Numbered from the stretch's first letter, positions 43,724-53,360 are shown. The stretch is DNA of 64,000 nucleotides from Betaproteobacteria bacterium (GCA_022340285.1 JAJDOG010000079.1:40014-104013); one strand, 5' to 3'. A program made the numbers and translations. The notes: generated by a model from the letters alone, not told the origin.

Positions 43724-44974
43724 CTAGACCCTGCTTGCTACCAGCACCGCGTTGGAGCCGCCGAACGCGAAGGAGTTGGACAACGCGACCGCCAGATCGG
43801 GGCATTCGCGCCCGGTGCGGGGCACGCAGTCGAGATCGCATTCGGGGTCGGGATCAGTGAGGTTCGCCGTCGGTGGCACGCGTCCTTTGCGCAGAGCGAG
43901 TGCCGTAATGGCGAATTCGAGCGCGCCGGCTGCGCCGACGAGATGTCCGTGCATCGATTTGGTGGCGCTGACGAGGAGCTTGCGCGCGTGATCGCCGAAC
44001 ACCTCCTTGATCGCGTCGATCTCGATCCGGTCGCCGGCGGGCGTCGCGGTGGCGTGCGCATTGATGTACCCGACGGCTTCCGGCGCAAGGCCCGCGTCGG
44101 CAAGCGCGATGCGCATCGCGCGCACCTGCCCATCGGCGGCCGGCTGAGTGAGGTTGTGCGCATCGCTCGAGCCACCGTAGCCGACGATTTCGGCGATCGA
44201 TGCGCCGCCGCGCGCTTGTACGGCCGATTCCGTTTCCAGCGTAAGCACCGCCGCGCCTTCGCCAATCACGAATCCGGTGCGGTCCTTCGCGAAAGGCCGG
44301 CTCGAGGCGCCGGGGCCGTCCGGGTGCTCCTTGGCGAGCACGCCCAGGACTTCCCACGCGCTGACCGAGCCGTCGTTGAGCATCGCCTCCGTCCCGCCCG
44401 CGACAGCGCGATCGAGGTAGCCGTCCCGTATCGCGCGGAATGCCTCGCCGATCGCGATTGCCGAGGACGCGCAAGCGACCGAGTAGGTGAGCGCAGGGCC
44501 CTTGAGCTTGTACCGCATCGAAATGTGGCCCGCCGGGGCGTTCGCCATGATCAGCGCTACCGTGGCCGGCTTTAGCTTGCGGCTCCGGCGCTCGAAATAG
44601 ACGCGGTAGGAATCCTGCAACGCCTGCGATCCGCCCAGTCCGCAACCCATGTAGACGCCCATGTCCGCAGGCCCGCTGTTGTCGGTGAGCAGGCCCGACG
44701 CGGAAAGCGCGCGATGCGCGGCGACCACCGCCATCTGCGAGACGCGATCCGTGACGACGAGCTGCAGCTTGGGGATGATCCCGGCGGGATCGAATTCGGC
44801 TTGCGCGAGCAGCGCGTCGCCGCCTAGCTCCGCAGTGCCGCTGCGTACTTTGCGGACTGCAGATTCGCCGCGATACAGCCGTTCGAACACTTCATCGGGA
44901 TCGCCACCGTGGGGCGAAACAAGACCAATGCCGGTGACGAAGACACGACGCCGGCGAACCCCGGAGTCAGCCAC
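43724..44974 (-). CDS. Beta-ketoacyl-ACP synthase (FabF/KAS II-like)
   Basis: A 416-residue thiolase-fold condensing enzyme. The catalytic triad is C168 (SVACASSAIAIGEA), H307 (NAHATATPAGD) and H344 (KSMHGHLVGAAGA), so it can elongate acyl chains. The usual HGTSTP reads HATATP here. The start is GTG 44974, overlapping the ACP stop by 8 bp, so the two are translationally coupled. It lies between metK/ACP and ahcY, far from a normal fab cluster, hence a special-purpose acyl chain (lipid A, secondary lipid or other) is likely rather than bulk fatty acid synthesis. Confidence 0.92.
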   Translation of the reverse strand: MADSGVRRRRVFVTGIGLVSPHGGDPDEVFERLYRGESAVRKVRSGTAELGGDALLAQAEFDPAGIIPKLQLVVTDRVSQMAVVAAHRALSASGLLTDNSGPADMGVYMGCGLGGSQALQDSYRVYFERRSRKLKPATVALIMANAPAGHISMRYKLKGPALTYSVACASSAIAIGEAFRAIRDGYLDRAVAGGTEAMLNDGSVSAWEVLGVLAKEHPDGPGASSRPFAKDRTGFVIGEGAAVLTLETESAVQARGGASIAEIVGYGGSSDAHNLTQPAADGQVRAMRIALADAGLAPEAVGYINAHATATPAGDRIEIDAIKEVFGDHARKLLVSATKSMHGHLVGAAGALEFAITALALRKGRVPPTANLTDPDPECDLDCVPRTGRECPDLAVALSNSFAFGGSNAVLVASRV

Positions 44975-45206
44975 CCTTTTCCTTGACGAGCCCGTCGACC
45001 AGTGCGACCGCTTCGCCGAGCGTGTTGAAGTTAGCGCGGTCGTCGGGAATATCGATGCCGTAGTGGTCCGAGACGTCGAACATCAGCTCGGCAATGCTGA
45101 GCGAGTCCAATCCGAGCTCGGTCAGCGTGGCCTCAGGCTTGATGACGTCAGCCTGCACGCCGTACTTGCTGACGAGCGTTTCCTGGATATGGATAAACGA
45201 ACTCAT
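44967..45206 (-). CDS. Acyl carrier protein
   Basis: A 79-residue ACP. The phosphopantetheine Ser is S35 in LGLDSLSIAEL; the four-helix pattern (IHIQETLVSKYGV, ELMFDVSDHYG, EAVALVDGLV) is complete. ATG 45206 was chosen; an upstream in-frame start adds 20 unlike residues. It is followed by the overlapping KAS gene and preceded by metK on the same strand (112 bp). It presumably feeds or receives chains from that synthase only. Confidence 0.9.
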   Translation of the reverse strand: MSSFIHIQETLVSKYGVQADVIKPEATLTELGLDSLSIAELMFDVSDHYGIDIPDDRANFNTLGEAVALVDGLVKEKGG

Positions 45207-45318
45207 CGTGAGGCTCTTCGGCCATGGTCGAATCGCCGGCGAATATACCATTCGTCCAACTTCCAACGCATCCCCGACGCATGCCTAGGGGACTTCCCGC
45301 CACCCGGGATACGAGCTG

Positions 45319-46494
45319 CTACGCAGCGACTTTCACGCCCGCGTCGGCGGCTAACGCCTTGGCCTTGTCGGTCCGCTCCCAGGTGAATTCCGGCTCGTCA
45401 CGGCCGAAGTGGCCGTACGCGGCGGTCTTCTCGTAGATCGGACGGAGCAGGTCGAGCATCTGGATGATGCCCTTCGGCCGGAGGTCGAAGTGCTTCTGCA
45501 CGAGATCGGCGATCTTCTCGTCGGAGACCCTTCCGGTGCCGGAGGTGGTCACCATGATGCTCGTCGGGCGGGCCACGCCGATCGCGTAGGAAAGCTGCAC
45601 GAGACACTTCGACGCGAGGCCAGCGGCCACGATGTTCTTCGCCACGTAGCGCGCCGCGTACGCGGCCGAGCGGTCGACCTTCGACGGATCCTTGCCGGAG
45701 AAAGCGCCGCCTCCGTGCGGCGCCGCGCCGCCATAGGTGTCCACGATGATCTTGCGCCCGGTGAGGCCACAGTCGCCGTGCGGACCGCCCACCACGAATC
45801 GGCCGGTCGGATTGACCAGGAAGCGGACTTCGCCCTTCACGAGGTTCTTGGGAATCACCGGCTTGATGATTTCCTCGATGACCGCCGACGAGAGCTCCTT
45901 CTGATCGACGTCCGGCAAGTGCTGGGTGGAGAGCACTACCGTGTCGATCGATTCCGGCTTGCCGTCGGCATACTTCACCGTGACCTGCGACTTGGCGTCG
46001 GGGCCGACCCACGGCAGGCGGCCGTCGCGTCGCACTTCCGACTGCCGCTGCACGAGGCGGTGCGCGAGGTAGATCGGCAGCGGCATGAGCTGCGGCGTCT
46101 CGTCGCATGCATAGCCGAACATCAGGCCCTGATCGCCCGCCCCCTGGTTGAGCGGATCATCCTGGGCCTTGTCCACGCCCTGCGCGATGTCGTTCGACTG
46201 CCGGTCATAGTTGACGAGCACCCCGCAGGCGCGGAAATCCATCCCGTACTCGGCGTTGTCGTAGCCGATGCGCTTCACAACGCCGCGCGCGACTTGCGCG
46301 TAGTCCACGTGCGCGTTAGTGGTGATTTCTCCGGCCAGCACGATCAATCCGGTGTTGCAGAGCGTCTCCGCCGCAACGCGGGAGAGTTTGTCCTGGGCTA
46401 GAATCGCGTCGAGGATCGCGTCGGAAACCTGATCGGCGACCTTGTCCGGATGCCCTTCCGAGACCGACTCGGAAGTGAATAGAAAGCTGCTCAT
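45319..46494 (-). CDS. metK: S-adenosylmethionine synthetase
   Basis: A 391-residue SAM synthetase. Signature segments: [20 protein letters not shown] (His/Lys of the ATP site), [12 protein letters not shown], and [20 protein letters not shown] (second signature). ATG 46494 begins [16 protein letters not shown] directly. It makes SAM from Met and ATP. It is divergent from the lpxL-like gene, with an inverted repeat between. Downstream on the same strand are ACP, KAS, ahcY and metF, which recycle the methyl donor. Confidence 0.98.
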   Translation of the reverse strand: MSSFLFTSESVSEGHPDKVADQVSDAILDAILAQDKLSRVAAETLCNTGLIVLAGEITTNAHVDYAQVARGVVKRIGYDNAEYGMDFRACGVLVNYDRQSNDIAQGVDKAQDDPLNQGAGDQGLMFGYACDETPQLMPLPIYLAHRLVQRQSEVRRDGRLPWVGPDAKSQVTVKYADGKPESIDTVVLSTQHLPDVDQKELSSAVIEEIIKPVIPKNLVKGEVRFLVNPTGRFVVGGPHGDCGLTGRKIIVDTYGGAAPHGGGAFSGKDPSKVDRSAAYAARYVAKNIVAAGLASKCLVQLSYAIGVARPTSIMVTTSGTGRVSDEKIADLVQKHFDLRPKGIIQMLDLLRPIYEKTAAYGHFGRDEPEFTWERTDKAKALAADAGVKVAA

Positions 46495-46593
46495 AATCTT
46501 AGTCGTGGCTATCGATGGCGGCGGTGACGGCGCAGAAACGCCGAGTGCCTGAGTGAATGATTCGGGCCGCGTAGGATAGCAGAACTTGCGATC

Positions 46594-46610
46594 GGGTTGT
46601 CCCACAACCC
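46594..46610. promoter_or_regulatory. Inverted repeat between metK and the lpxL-like gene
   Basis: GGGTTGT CCC ACAACCC is a 7-bp inverted repeat with a 3-bp centre in the 144-bp divergent gap. On the minus strand TATCCT (46579-46574) lies just downstream of it and could be the metK -10. It may be an operator or a hairpin; no known regulator fits. Confidence 0.45.
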
Positions 46611-46638
46611 GTCGCCCACCGAGCGTCCCACGCCCCCC

Positions 46639-47514
46639 ATGTTATTCCTCTGCCGCCTCGTCGCCGCGCTCCCGCTTGCCGCGGTCCAGTCGCTCGGCGC
46701 GCTGCTCGCTCGCATCGCGTTCGCCTGTGCGGGCGGCGAGCGCCGCCGGCTCGACGAGAACTTGCGCCGCGCCGGCTACTTCGATCCGGCCATGCGGCGC
46801 GCCGTCATCGAGGAGTCGGGCAAGACACTGCTCGAGCTGCCATGGATCTGGCTGAGGCCGCAGGAAGAGGTCGTGAAACTCGTACGGGAAGTCGTGAATC
46901 CCGAGCTGTTCCTGCAGGCGAAAGAGCGAGGCAAGGGCATCGTCTTTCTGACGCCGCACCTTGGCTGCTTCGAAGCGTCGGCCCAGTTCGCCGCGCTGCA
47001 TTCGCCCATCACCGTGATGTATCGACCACCCCGCCAGCGCGTGCTCGAGCCGCTTCTTCGCGCCGGCCGGGCACGCGGCAATATCCGCATCGCCACTGCG
47101 GATCGCAAAGGCGTCTTCACGCTGCTGCGCGCCCTGCGCAACGGGGAGACCGTCGGAATTCTGCCGGACCAGGTGCCGAGCCGAGGCGAGGGCGAATGGG
47201 CGGATTTCTTCGGCCGGCCGGCCTACACCATGGCGCTTGCCAGCCGGCTGGTGGACGCGACGGGTGCGGTGGTCATCCTCGCGCTCTGCGAGCGTCTTCC
47301 GCGTGCGGCGGGCTACAGGATTCATCTCACCACGCTGCCTGAACGCGAGCCCGGCGAATCCGCGGCCCGGCATCTCAACCGGGCACTCGAAGGGCTCATT
47401 CGGCAGAAGCCCGAGCAGTACCTGTGGTCGTACAACCGGTACAAGGTCCCGCCCGGCGTCGCGCCCCCGGCCGCGTCCACCACCCCGGCCGGCACGGATG
47501 GGGGCGGTGCTTGA
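46639..47514 (+). CDS. lpxL: Lipid A biosynthesis acyltransferase (LpxL/HtrB-like)
   Basis: A 291-residue inner-membrane acyltransferase. The catalytic HX4E is in [12 protein letters not shown], with [19 protein letters not shown] as the glycerol/phosphate-binding block. The first ~20 residues are a membrane anchor ([20 protein letters not shown]). ATG 46639 is the best start; a TTG at 46597 is in frame. It would add a laurate/myristate to Kdo2-lipid A. A second such enzyme follows 61 bp on. Which acyl chain each uses is unknown. Confidence 0.9.
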   Translation: MLFLCRLVAALPLAAVQSLGALLARIAFACAGGERRRLDENLRRAGYFDPAMRRAVIEESGKTLLELPWIWLRPQEEVVKLVREVVNPELFLQAKERGKGIVFLTPHLGCFEASAQFAALHSPITVMYRPPRQRVLEPLLRAGRARGNIRIATADRKGVFTLLRALRNGETVGILPDQVPSRGEGEWADFFGRPAYTMALASRLVDATGAVVILALCERLPRAAGYRIHLTTLPEREPGESAARHLNRALEGLIRQKPEQYLWSYNRYKVPPGVAPPAASTTPAGTDGGGA

Positions 47515-47575
47515 GCTTCCCGCGGCGCGCCCATGATGCGTCGCCGGATTCGCGCGCGCAGTCCTGCAGGCCCAC

Positions 47576-48451
47576 GTGACGCGTCTCGCGATTGGGCTGC
47601 TCTGGCTCCTCTCCCGCCTCACGCCTTCCGCCCGGCGGCGCGTATGCGAGCGGATCGCAACCGCATTCATGCGGATCGCGCGCGAGCGGCGCGAGGTGGC
47701 ACATGTCAACCTCCGACTGTGCTTTCCGGCGCTCACTCACGGCGCGCGCGCGGAACTGCTGAGGCGGCACTTTCTGGTGCTCGGACGGGGACTCGCACTC
47801 GCCTGCATCGCGTGGTTTCGCACCCCGGACGAGGTTCGGGCCGCCGTTCGTGTCGAAGGCCTCGAGCACCTGCTCGCGCTGCAGGGCCGACCGCGAATTC
47901 TGTTCGCACCGCACTTTGTCAGCCTGGACACCGCAGCCATCCGCCTTTCGCTGGAGCATGACGCCGTCGCGATCTACAGCAGACAGAAGCAGCCGGCCTT
48001 CGACCGATTTCTCGTTGCGCGTCGGACGCGGTTCCGCGCGATCCGCATGATTCCGCGTGACGCCGGGATCAGGCCGGTGCTGCATGCGTTGCGGGAGGGC
48101 GTGCCGCTCTTCTTCCAGCCCGATCTGGACTTCGGTCCGCGCGATTCGATCTTCGTGCCGTTCTTCGGCGTCGCGGCTGCAACCACGTCCGCGCTCACGC
48201 GGCTGGCGCGAATCGCCGGTGCCGCAGTGCTCCCCGTCATCGCGGAGCAGACCGCGGACGGCATGCAGTGCATCGTGTGCATTCATCCACCTCTCGACGC
48301 GTTCCCGGGCGAGAGCCCGGAGGCCGACACGCGCCGCATGAACGCGATGATCGAGGAGCACGTGCGCAGGATCCCCGCCCAATACTGGTGGCTTCACAAG
48401 CGCTTCAAGACGCGACCGGCTGGCGAGCGGCCTGTGTACGAGGGGGCGTAG
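47576..48451 (+). CDS. Second lysophospholipid/lipid A-type acyltransferase
   Basis: A 291-residue paralogue. It has an N-terminal membrane segment (LAIGLLWLLSRLTPSARRRV), catalytic HX4D in FAPHFVSLDTAA and PLFFQPDLDFGPRDSIFVPF. The start is GTG 47576. It is less like HtrB than the upstream gene in its sequence details, and may add the second acyl chain (LpxM-type) or acylate another lipid. It is co-directional with the upstream gene and dapF. Confidence 0.85.
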   Translation: MTRLAIGLLWLLSRLTPSARRRVCERIATAFMRIARERREVAHVNLRLCFPALTHGARAELLRRHFLVLGRGLALACIAWFRTPDEVRAAVRVEGLEHLLALQGRPRILFAPHFVSLDTAAIRLSLEHDAVAIYSRQKQPAFDRFLVARRTRFRAIRMIPRDAGIRPVLHALREGVPLFFQPDLDFGPRDSIFVPFFGVAAATTSALTRLARIAGAAVLPVIAEQTADGMQCIVCIHPPLDAFPGESPEADTRRMNAMIEEHVRRIPAQYWWLHKRFKTRPAGERPVYEGA

Positions 48452-48559
48452 CCGAGAGGAGCGCGGCGGGCGCGTCGCATGAACGCCGGCAGACCGAGGC
48501 GCCAGCGGCGTGCGGTACCATGGCGTCGTCATCGGATATCGACTGCAGGCGAGAACGAA

Positions 48560-49399
48560 ATGCGGCTCCGGTTCACCAAGATGCAAGGCGCGGGCAACGA
48601 CTTCGTCGTGCTCGACGGCATCGGGCAGCGGGTCGCTTTGACGGCAGGTCAGCTGAAGCGGCTCGCCGATCGGCATTTCGGGGTCGGCGCGGACCAGATT
48701 CTGGTCGTCGAGCAATCGGACTCGCCCGGCGTCGATTTCCGCTACCGGATCTTCAATGCGGACGGGGGCGAAGTCGAGCAGTGCGGAAACGGCGCGCGCT
48801 GTTTCGTGCAATTCGTGCGCGCGAAGGGCCTGACCGTGAAGAACGAGATTCGCGTGGAGACCCTTTCAGGGATCATCGTGCCGAAGCTGGAGCGCGATGG
48901 GCGCGTGACGGTGGACATGGGGCGCCCGGTATTCGACCCGGCGAAAGTTCCGTTTCAAACCGACTCGGATGCGCTGGTCCAGTCCCTCGACGTGGACGGT
49001 AGGACGCTGAGCATCGTCGCGCTCTCGATGGGCAATCCGCATGCCGTGCAGGTCGTCGACGACGTCGAGACTGCGCCCGTCGCGACACTCGGACCGAGGA
49101 TCGAGCGGCATGCGCGCTTTCCCCGGCGCGTGAATGCGGGCTTCATGCAGGTGATCGATCGTCAGCGCATCCGGCTGCGGGTCCACGAACGGGGTGCCGG
49201 GGAAACGCTCGCGTGCGGCACCGGCGCCTGCGCCGCAGTCGTCGCGGGCATCAGGCGCGGACTGCTCGAGTCACCTGTGGAGGTCGAAACGCGCGGCGGG
49301 GAATTGACGATCGTGTGGCAGGGCGCGGACAATCCCGTATGGATGACCGGCCCCGCCGAGGTGGTGTTCGAAGGCGAGATCGAAACCGAAAAACTATGA
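48560..49399 (+). CDS. dapF: Diaminopimelate epimerase
   Basis: A 279-residue PLP-independent epimerase that makes meso-DAP for peptidoglycan and lysine. The two catalytic Cys are in [17 protein letters not shown] and [16 protein letters not shown]. The N-terminus [20 protein letters not shown] is invariant in the family. ATG 48560 was chosen on that basis. The dapF-DUF484-xerC order is conserved in proteobacteria and supports the calls of its neighbours. Confidence 0.97.
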   Translation: MRLRFTKMQGAGNDFVVLDGIGQRVALTAGQLKRLADRHFGVGADQILVVEQSDSPGVDFRYRIFNADGGEVEQCGNGARCFVQFVRAKGLTVKNEIRVETLSGIIVPKLERDGRVTVDMGRPVFDPAKVPFQTDSDALVQSLDVDGRTLSIVALSMGNPHAVQVVDDVETAPVATLGPRIERHARFPRRVNAGFMQVIDRQRIRLRVHERGAGETLACGTGACAAVVAGIRRGLLESPVEVETRGGELTIVWQGADNPVWMTGPAEVVFEGEIETEKL

Positions 49400-49410
49400 G
49401 GCCCTAAGAA

Positions 49411-50052
49411 GTGAAGCCTGAAGACGTCGCACGATTTCTCCAGGAGAACCCGGCCTTCTTCGACGAGCACGCCGAGCTTCTCTCGCAAATCCAGGTCCAG
49501 CACCCGCACGGGTCGCACGCGATCCCCTTGTCGGACCGCCAGGTGCTCTCGCTGCGCGAGAAGAATCGCGCGCTGGAATCCAAGCTGTCCGAGCTGATCC
49601 GCTTCGGGGAAGAGAACGACGCGGTGAGCGAGAAGGTTCACCGGCTCTGCATCGCCATGCTGTCTGCCGCGGGCCTGCCAACGCTGCTTTCGTCGATCTA
49701 CTACAACTTGCGCGAGGACTTTGCCGTACCGCATGCGGCGCTCCGCGTGTGGCTTGGCGCCGCCGATCAGCCCGAGTTTTCGCCCGTGAGCGACGCGGTG
49801 CAAGCCTTCGCGACCGAGCTCGATCACCCGTACTGCGGCCCGAACAGCGGTTTCGAGGCGGTCGTATGGCTGGGCGAGGCCGCGCCACACGTGCGCTCGA
49901 TCGCGTTCATGCCGTTACGCGACAAGAGCGAGACGTTTGGACTGCTGATGCTCGCCAGCGAGGACCCGCAACGCTTCTATCCGGAGATGGGCACCGTCTA
50001 CCTGTCACGGATCGGCGACCTGGTCAGCGCCGCCCTCATGCGGTTCGTCTAG
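49411..50052 (+). CDS. DUF484 family protein
   Basis: A 213-residue protein in the dapF-xerC gap. It has an N-terminal coiled coil (VARFLQENPAFFDEHAELLS ... EKNRALESKLSELIRF) and a GAF-like C-terminal domain (SIYYNLREDFAVPHAALRVW, VRSIAFMPLRDKSETFGLLM). GTG 49411 is the start. The E. coli counterpart is YigA. Function is not established; the GAF-like fold suggests a small-ligand or partner-binding role. Confidence 0.9.
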   Translation: MKPEDVARFLQENPAFFDEHAELLSQIQVQHPHGSHAIPLSDRQVLSLREKNRALESKLSELIRFGEENDAVSEKVHRLCIAMLSAAGLPTLLSSIYYNLREDFAVPHAALRVWLGAADQPEFSPVSDAVQAFATELDHPYCGPNSGFEAVVWLGEAAPHVRSIAFMPLRDKSETFGLLMLASEDPQRFYPEMGTVYLSRIGDLVSAALMRFV

Positions 50053-51000
50053 TTGGTGTCGCGGCAATCCGAGATGAGCGGCGGGGAGGAACGCAACGTT
50101 CAGCCCGATTCTCGCCGCGAGCTGCTCGCGGCGTACCTGCACGGACTCGACCACGAGCGTCGCCTTTCTGCGCACACGAGCGCAAACTACGCGCGCGACA
50201 TCGAGAGCCTCTTCGTGCTGGTTCCCGGGATGCCGCTCGATCGCGTCAGCAGCCATGCGATACGGCGGGCGATTGCTCAACTGCATGCGCGCGGGCTTTC
50301 GGGCAAGTCGCTCGCACGCATGCTGTCCGCGTGGCGCGGGTTCTTTCGGTGGTTGGTGCGTCATCACGGATTCGAGATCAATCCGTGCACGGGCGTGCGG
50401 GCGCCAAAGAGTCCCAAACAGCTGCCGAAGGCGCTGTCGCCGGACGCCGCACAACAGCTGCTCGACCCGTCCGCCGAGAGCGCGCTCGATGTGCGCGACA
50501 AGGCCGTCTGCGAGCTCGCGTACTCCTCCGGTCTGCGGCTAGCCGAGCTGATCGGTCTTGAGCTCGCGGACGCGCGCGCGATGTTGCGGGACGCCGAAGT
50601 CGCTGTGACCGGAAAGGGACGCAAGACGCGCGTCGTCCCGGTTGGCAAGAAGGCGTGCGAGGCGATCGCAGCCTGGCTCGAGGCGCGGCCGCGGCTGGCG
50701 AAATCCGATGAGTCGGCGCTCTTCGTGTCGGAGCGGGGAGGCAGGCTCTCGCCGCGTGCCGTCCAGGCGCGTGTGAAGCGCTGGGCGCTGCGTGCGGGGC
50801 TCGGCAGTCCGCTGCATCCGCACGTTCTGCGGCACTCGTTTGCAAGCCATGTCCTCCAGTCTTCGGGAGACCTGCGCGCAGTGCAGGAAATGCTGGGCCA
50901 CGCCAGCATCGCAACGACCCAGGTGTACACGAAGCTTGACTTCCAGCATCTCGCCAAGGTCTACGATCAGGCGCATCCGCGCGCGCGGAAAAAGCCCTGA
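50053..51000 (+). CDS. xerC: Tyrosine recombinase XerC
   Basis: A ~315-residue site-specific recombinase that, with XerD, resolves chromosome dimers at dif. The catalytic set is visible: Arg in SSGLRLAELIGLEL, Lys in VTGKGRKTRVV, His-x-x-Arg in HVLRHSFASHVL, His in LGHASIATTQ and Tyr in VYTKLD. The N-terminal SAM-like domain is HTSANYARDIESLF. TTG 50053 or ATG 50074 can start it. It lies in the dapF-DUF484-xerC context, so it is the housekeeping copy, not a phage integrase. Confidence 0.95.
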   Translation: MVSRQSEMSGGEERNVQPDSRRELLAAYLHGLDHERRLSAHTSANYARDIESLFVLVPGMPLDRVSSHAIRRAIAQLHARGLSGKSLARMLSAWRGFFRWLVRHHGFEINPCTGVRAPKSPKQLPKALSPDAAQQLLDPSAESALDVRDKAVCELAYSSGLRLAELIGLELADARAMLRDAEVAVTGKGRKTRVVPVGKKACEAIAAWLEARPRLAKSDESALFVSERGGRLSPRAVQARVKRWALRAGLGSPLHPHVLRHSFASHVLQSSGDLRAVQEMLGHASIATTQVYTKLDFQHLAKVYDQAHPRARKKP

Positions 51001-51049
51001 GCGGGCCTGGGCCGCACCCGACACGGGACGAGGTCACGCGGCATCGACG

Positions 51050-52234
51050 ATGCAAGCAATTCATCTCAAGCCCGGTCGCGAGAAATCGCTGCTGCGCCGT
51101 CATCCGTGGGTCTTCTCGGGGGCCGTGGACCGCGTCCAGGGGGAGCCGGCGAGCGGCGGTACGACTGACGTCTTCAGTTCCGACGGGCGCTGGCTTGCGA
51201 GGGCCGCCTACAGCCCGCGCTCGCAGATCCGCGCGCGTGTTTGGACGTGGACGCGCGAGACGGCGATCGACGCCGGTTTCTTTCGAAGACGCATCCGAGA
51301 CGCCCTGGCAACGCGTCCGGAGATACTGACCGGAGAAGGCGTCGCGCGTCGACTCGTGCACGGAGAGGCGGACGGTCTGCCCGGCGTGGTCGCGGATTGT
51401 TATGCGGGCATCGCGGTTCTCCAACTCACCTCGGCGGGCGCCGAGCATTGGCGGGACACGATCGTCGACGCGCTGGCAAGCGTCATCGGGTGCACGCAGG
51501 TCTATGAGCGGTCGGACGTCGAGATCCGCACGCTCGAGGGCCTAGCGGCGAGATCCGGTGCGTTGAGGGGCGACGTTCCTGCAGCCCCGGTCGAGATCAA
51601 CGAAAACGGCGTGCGGTATCTGGTCGACGTGGTGAGCGGTCAGAAGACCGGGTTCTACCTGGACCAGCGCGAGAATCGTGCGCGCATACGCGGGCTGGCG
51701 CAGGATCGCGACGTCATGAACGGCTTCTGTTATACGGGCGGGTTCACGCTCGCAGCGCTCGCAGGCGGGGCACGCTCGGTCCTGTCAGTGGACAGCTCCG
51801 GCCCCGCGCTATCGATCGGGCGGCAGTGCGCCGCCCTGAACGGATTCGAGGATGACCGCGCCGCGTGGCTCGAGTCCGATGTCTTTCAAACCCTGAGAAC
51901 TCTGCGCGATCAGGGCCGGCGGTTCGGGCTGATCGTGCTCGACCCGCCGAAGTTCGCGCCGACGGCCGCCCACGCCGAGAAGGCCTCGCGCGCCTACAAG
52001 GACATCAATCTCTGGGCCCTGCGGCTGCTCGAGCCGAACGGACTGCTTGCGACGTTCTCCTGTTCCGGAGGCGTCGGCGCAGACCTCTTCCAGAAGATCG
52101 TCGCCGGTGCCACGCAGGACGCGGGTGTCGACGCGCAAGTCGTCGAGCGGTTTCACGCGGCTGCGGATCACCCGGTCGTGTTGTCGTTTCCCGAGGGCGA
52201 GTATCTCAAGGGCCTGCTGCTGCGGCGCATTTGA
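51050..52234 (+). CDS. rlmI: 23S rRNA (cytosine1962-C5)-methyltransferase type
   Basis: A 394-residue class I methyltransferase with an N-terminal PUA domain (HLKPGREKSLLRRHPWVFSG), a central EEHEE-like domain and a C-terminal Rossmann domain (GQKTGFYLDQRENRARIR, NGFCYTGGFTLAAL as motif I). The two catalytic-type Cys/Pro motifs are LIVLDPPKFAP and FSCSGGVGAD. That matches RlmI, which methylates 23S rRNA C1962. The start is ATG 51050. It is 49 bp after xerC, possibly the same transcript. Confidence 0.92.
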   Translation: MQAIHLKPGREKSLLRRHPWVFSGAVDRVQGEPASGGTTDVFSSDGRWLARAAYSPRSQIRARVWTWTRETAIDAGFFRRRIRDALATRPEILTGEGVARRLVHGEADGLPGVVADCYAGIAVLQLTSAGAEHWRDTIVDALASVIGCTQVYERSDVEIRTLEGLAARSGALRGDVPAAPVEINENGVRYLVDVVSGQKTGFYLDQRENRARIRGLAQDRDVMNGFCYTGGFTLAALAGGARSVLSVDSSGPALSIGRQCAALNGFEDDRAAWLESDVFQTLRTLRDQGRRFGLIVLDPPKFAPTAAHAEKASRAYKDINLWALRLLEPNGLLATFSCSGGVGADLFQKIVAGATQDAGVDAQVVERFHAAADHPVVLSFPEGEYLKGLLLRRI

Positions 52235-52308
52235 GGCCGATGCCACGGGCTTCGTGCCCTTCGAGGGTTCCCGTCAGCCCTGATCGGATCGCCACGCAGC
52301 GCACCGTG

Positions 52309-52337
52309 TTTACTGGCCTGGGTCGCTGGGGTATAAA
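52309..52337 (+). promoter_or_regulatory. Sigma-70-type promoter of dksA
   Basis: TTTACT (52309-52314), a 17-bp spacer and TATAAA (52332-52337). The start of transcription would be near 52344, so the in-frame GTG at 52341 cannot be used and translation must begin at 52383 or later. Confidence 0.65.
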
Positions 52338-52382
52338 GGCGTGCTGCAACGCCGGGTGCACCGTTCGGGTGCAGACCTAGAG

Positions 52383-53294
52383 ATGGCGGTGCAGATGAGG
52401 AAACCTAGGCAAGCCATGGCGCGACAAGGCAAGACGGCAAAGCGTGCGGGTGCAAGCGGCAAGCGGGCGAAAGCGCCCGCCGCACGGGCATCCAAGAGAA
52501 GCGGCGGCGCCTCGCGAGCCAAGCCCACGAAACCGTCTGCGAAGAAGGTAGGGGCCAAGGTGAAACCAGCCAAGGTCAAAGCAGTCAAGCCGGTCAAGGC
52601 CAAAAGCCCCGCCCGGAAAGCTCCCGTCAAGCTGGTCGCCGCGCCGCCGCCGAAGCCGCAGAAGGCGGAGCCGAAAATCGCCACGGTCGCCACTCCGCCG
52701 CTCAAGCAGGCGCCAGCGCCGACCACCCGACCGACCGGCTTTGTGATGCCGCGTCCGCCGGTCCCGCCCGTCGTGCGTCCGGCTGCTGAACCGGTCCCGC
52801 CGCGTCCTGTGCCGCGACCGGAGACACGGCCTCGCACGGGCGAAATTCGCCCCAGCGAAAAGTCACCGTCCGAGATGCCCATCTATGCGGGCCTGACCGA
52901 GGCGGATTTGCTGCGCATGTCTTCGGATGACTACATGAACGGCCAGCAGCTCGCATACTTTCGCGAGATGCTGCTCTCGATGAAGCAGCAGTTGCTGGAA
53001 AACGCCGACGTCACGTCGGAGCACCTGCGCGAGAACGATATCGTCCCGGATCCGGCGGATCGCGCGACGATCGAGGAAGAGCACACGCTCGAACTTCGCA
53101 CGCGCGACCGTGAGCGCAAGCTGATGCGCAAGATCGACGAGTCGCTCGCGCGGATCTCCGACGGAAGCTATGGCTGGTGCGAGGAGACGGGCGAACCGAT
53201 TGGCCTGCAGCGCCTGCTCGCCCGGCCCACGGCCACGTTGTCAGTCGAAGCCCAGGCACGTCGCGAGCTCAAGCAGAAGCTCTACGGCGAATAG
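52383..53294 (+). CDS. dksA: DksA-like RNA polymerase-binding regulator with long basic N-terminal extension
   Basis: A ~303-residue protein whose last ~120 residues are a DksA (coiled coil MKQQLLENADVTSEHLREND ... TIEEEHTLELRTRDRERKLM; zinc-finger-like YGWCEETGEPIGLQRLLARP). Only one Cys remains of the four in E. coli DksA, as in many alpha-/betaproteobacterial forms. The first ~170 residues are Lys/Ala/Pro-rich and disordered, like a histone H1 tail. ATG 52383 is the first start after the promoter, but ATG 52395 or 52416 also fits. It tunes rRNA and stringent-response transcription with ppGpp. Confidence 0.88.
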   Translation: MAVQMRKPRQAMARQGKTAKRAGASGKRAKAPAARASKRSGGASRAKPTKPSAKKVGAKVKPAKVKAVKPVKAKSPARKAPVKLVAAPPPKPQKAEPKIATVATPPLKQAPAPTTRPTGFVMPRPPVPPVVRPAAEPVPPRPVPRPETRPRTGEIRPSEKSPSEMPIYAGLTEADLLRMSSDDYMNGQQLAYFREMLLSMKQQLLENADVTSEHLRENDIVPDPADRATIEEEHTLELRTRDRERKLMRKIDESLARISDGSYGWCEETGEPIGLQRLLARPTATLSVEAQARRELKQKLYGE

Positions 53295-53360
53295 CAGGTC
53301 GCGCGACGGAACCGCATGCGTTAACGCGGTGCGGTCTGCGATGCGGAGAGGAATTGGAAC

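Noticed and set aside
42155..44575. An 806-codon plus-strand open frame opposite ahcY and the KAS gene
   Set aside because: It is antisense to two certain genes and the riboswitch, has no recognisable domain and shows the Arg/His/Glu-rich composition of a GC-rich shadow frame.
50053..51000. The xerC gene as evidence of an integrated element
   Set aside because: The dapF-DUF484-xerC context is the housekeeping one; no att duplication or phage genes are around.
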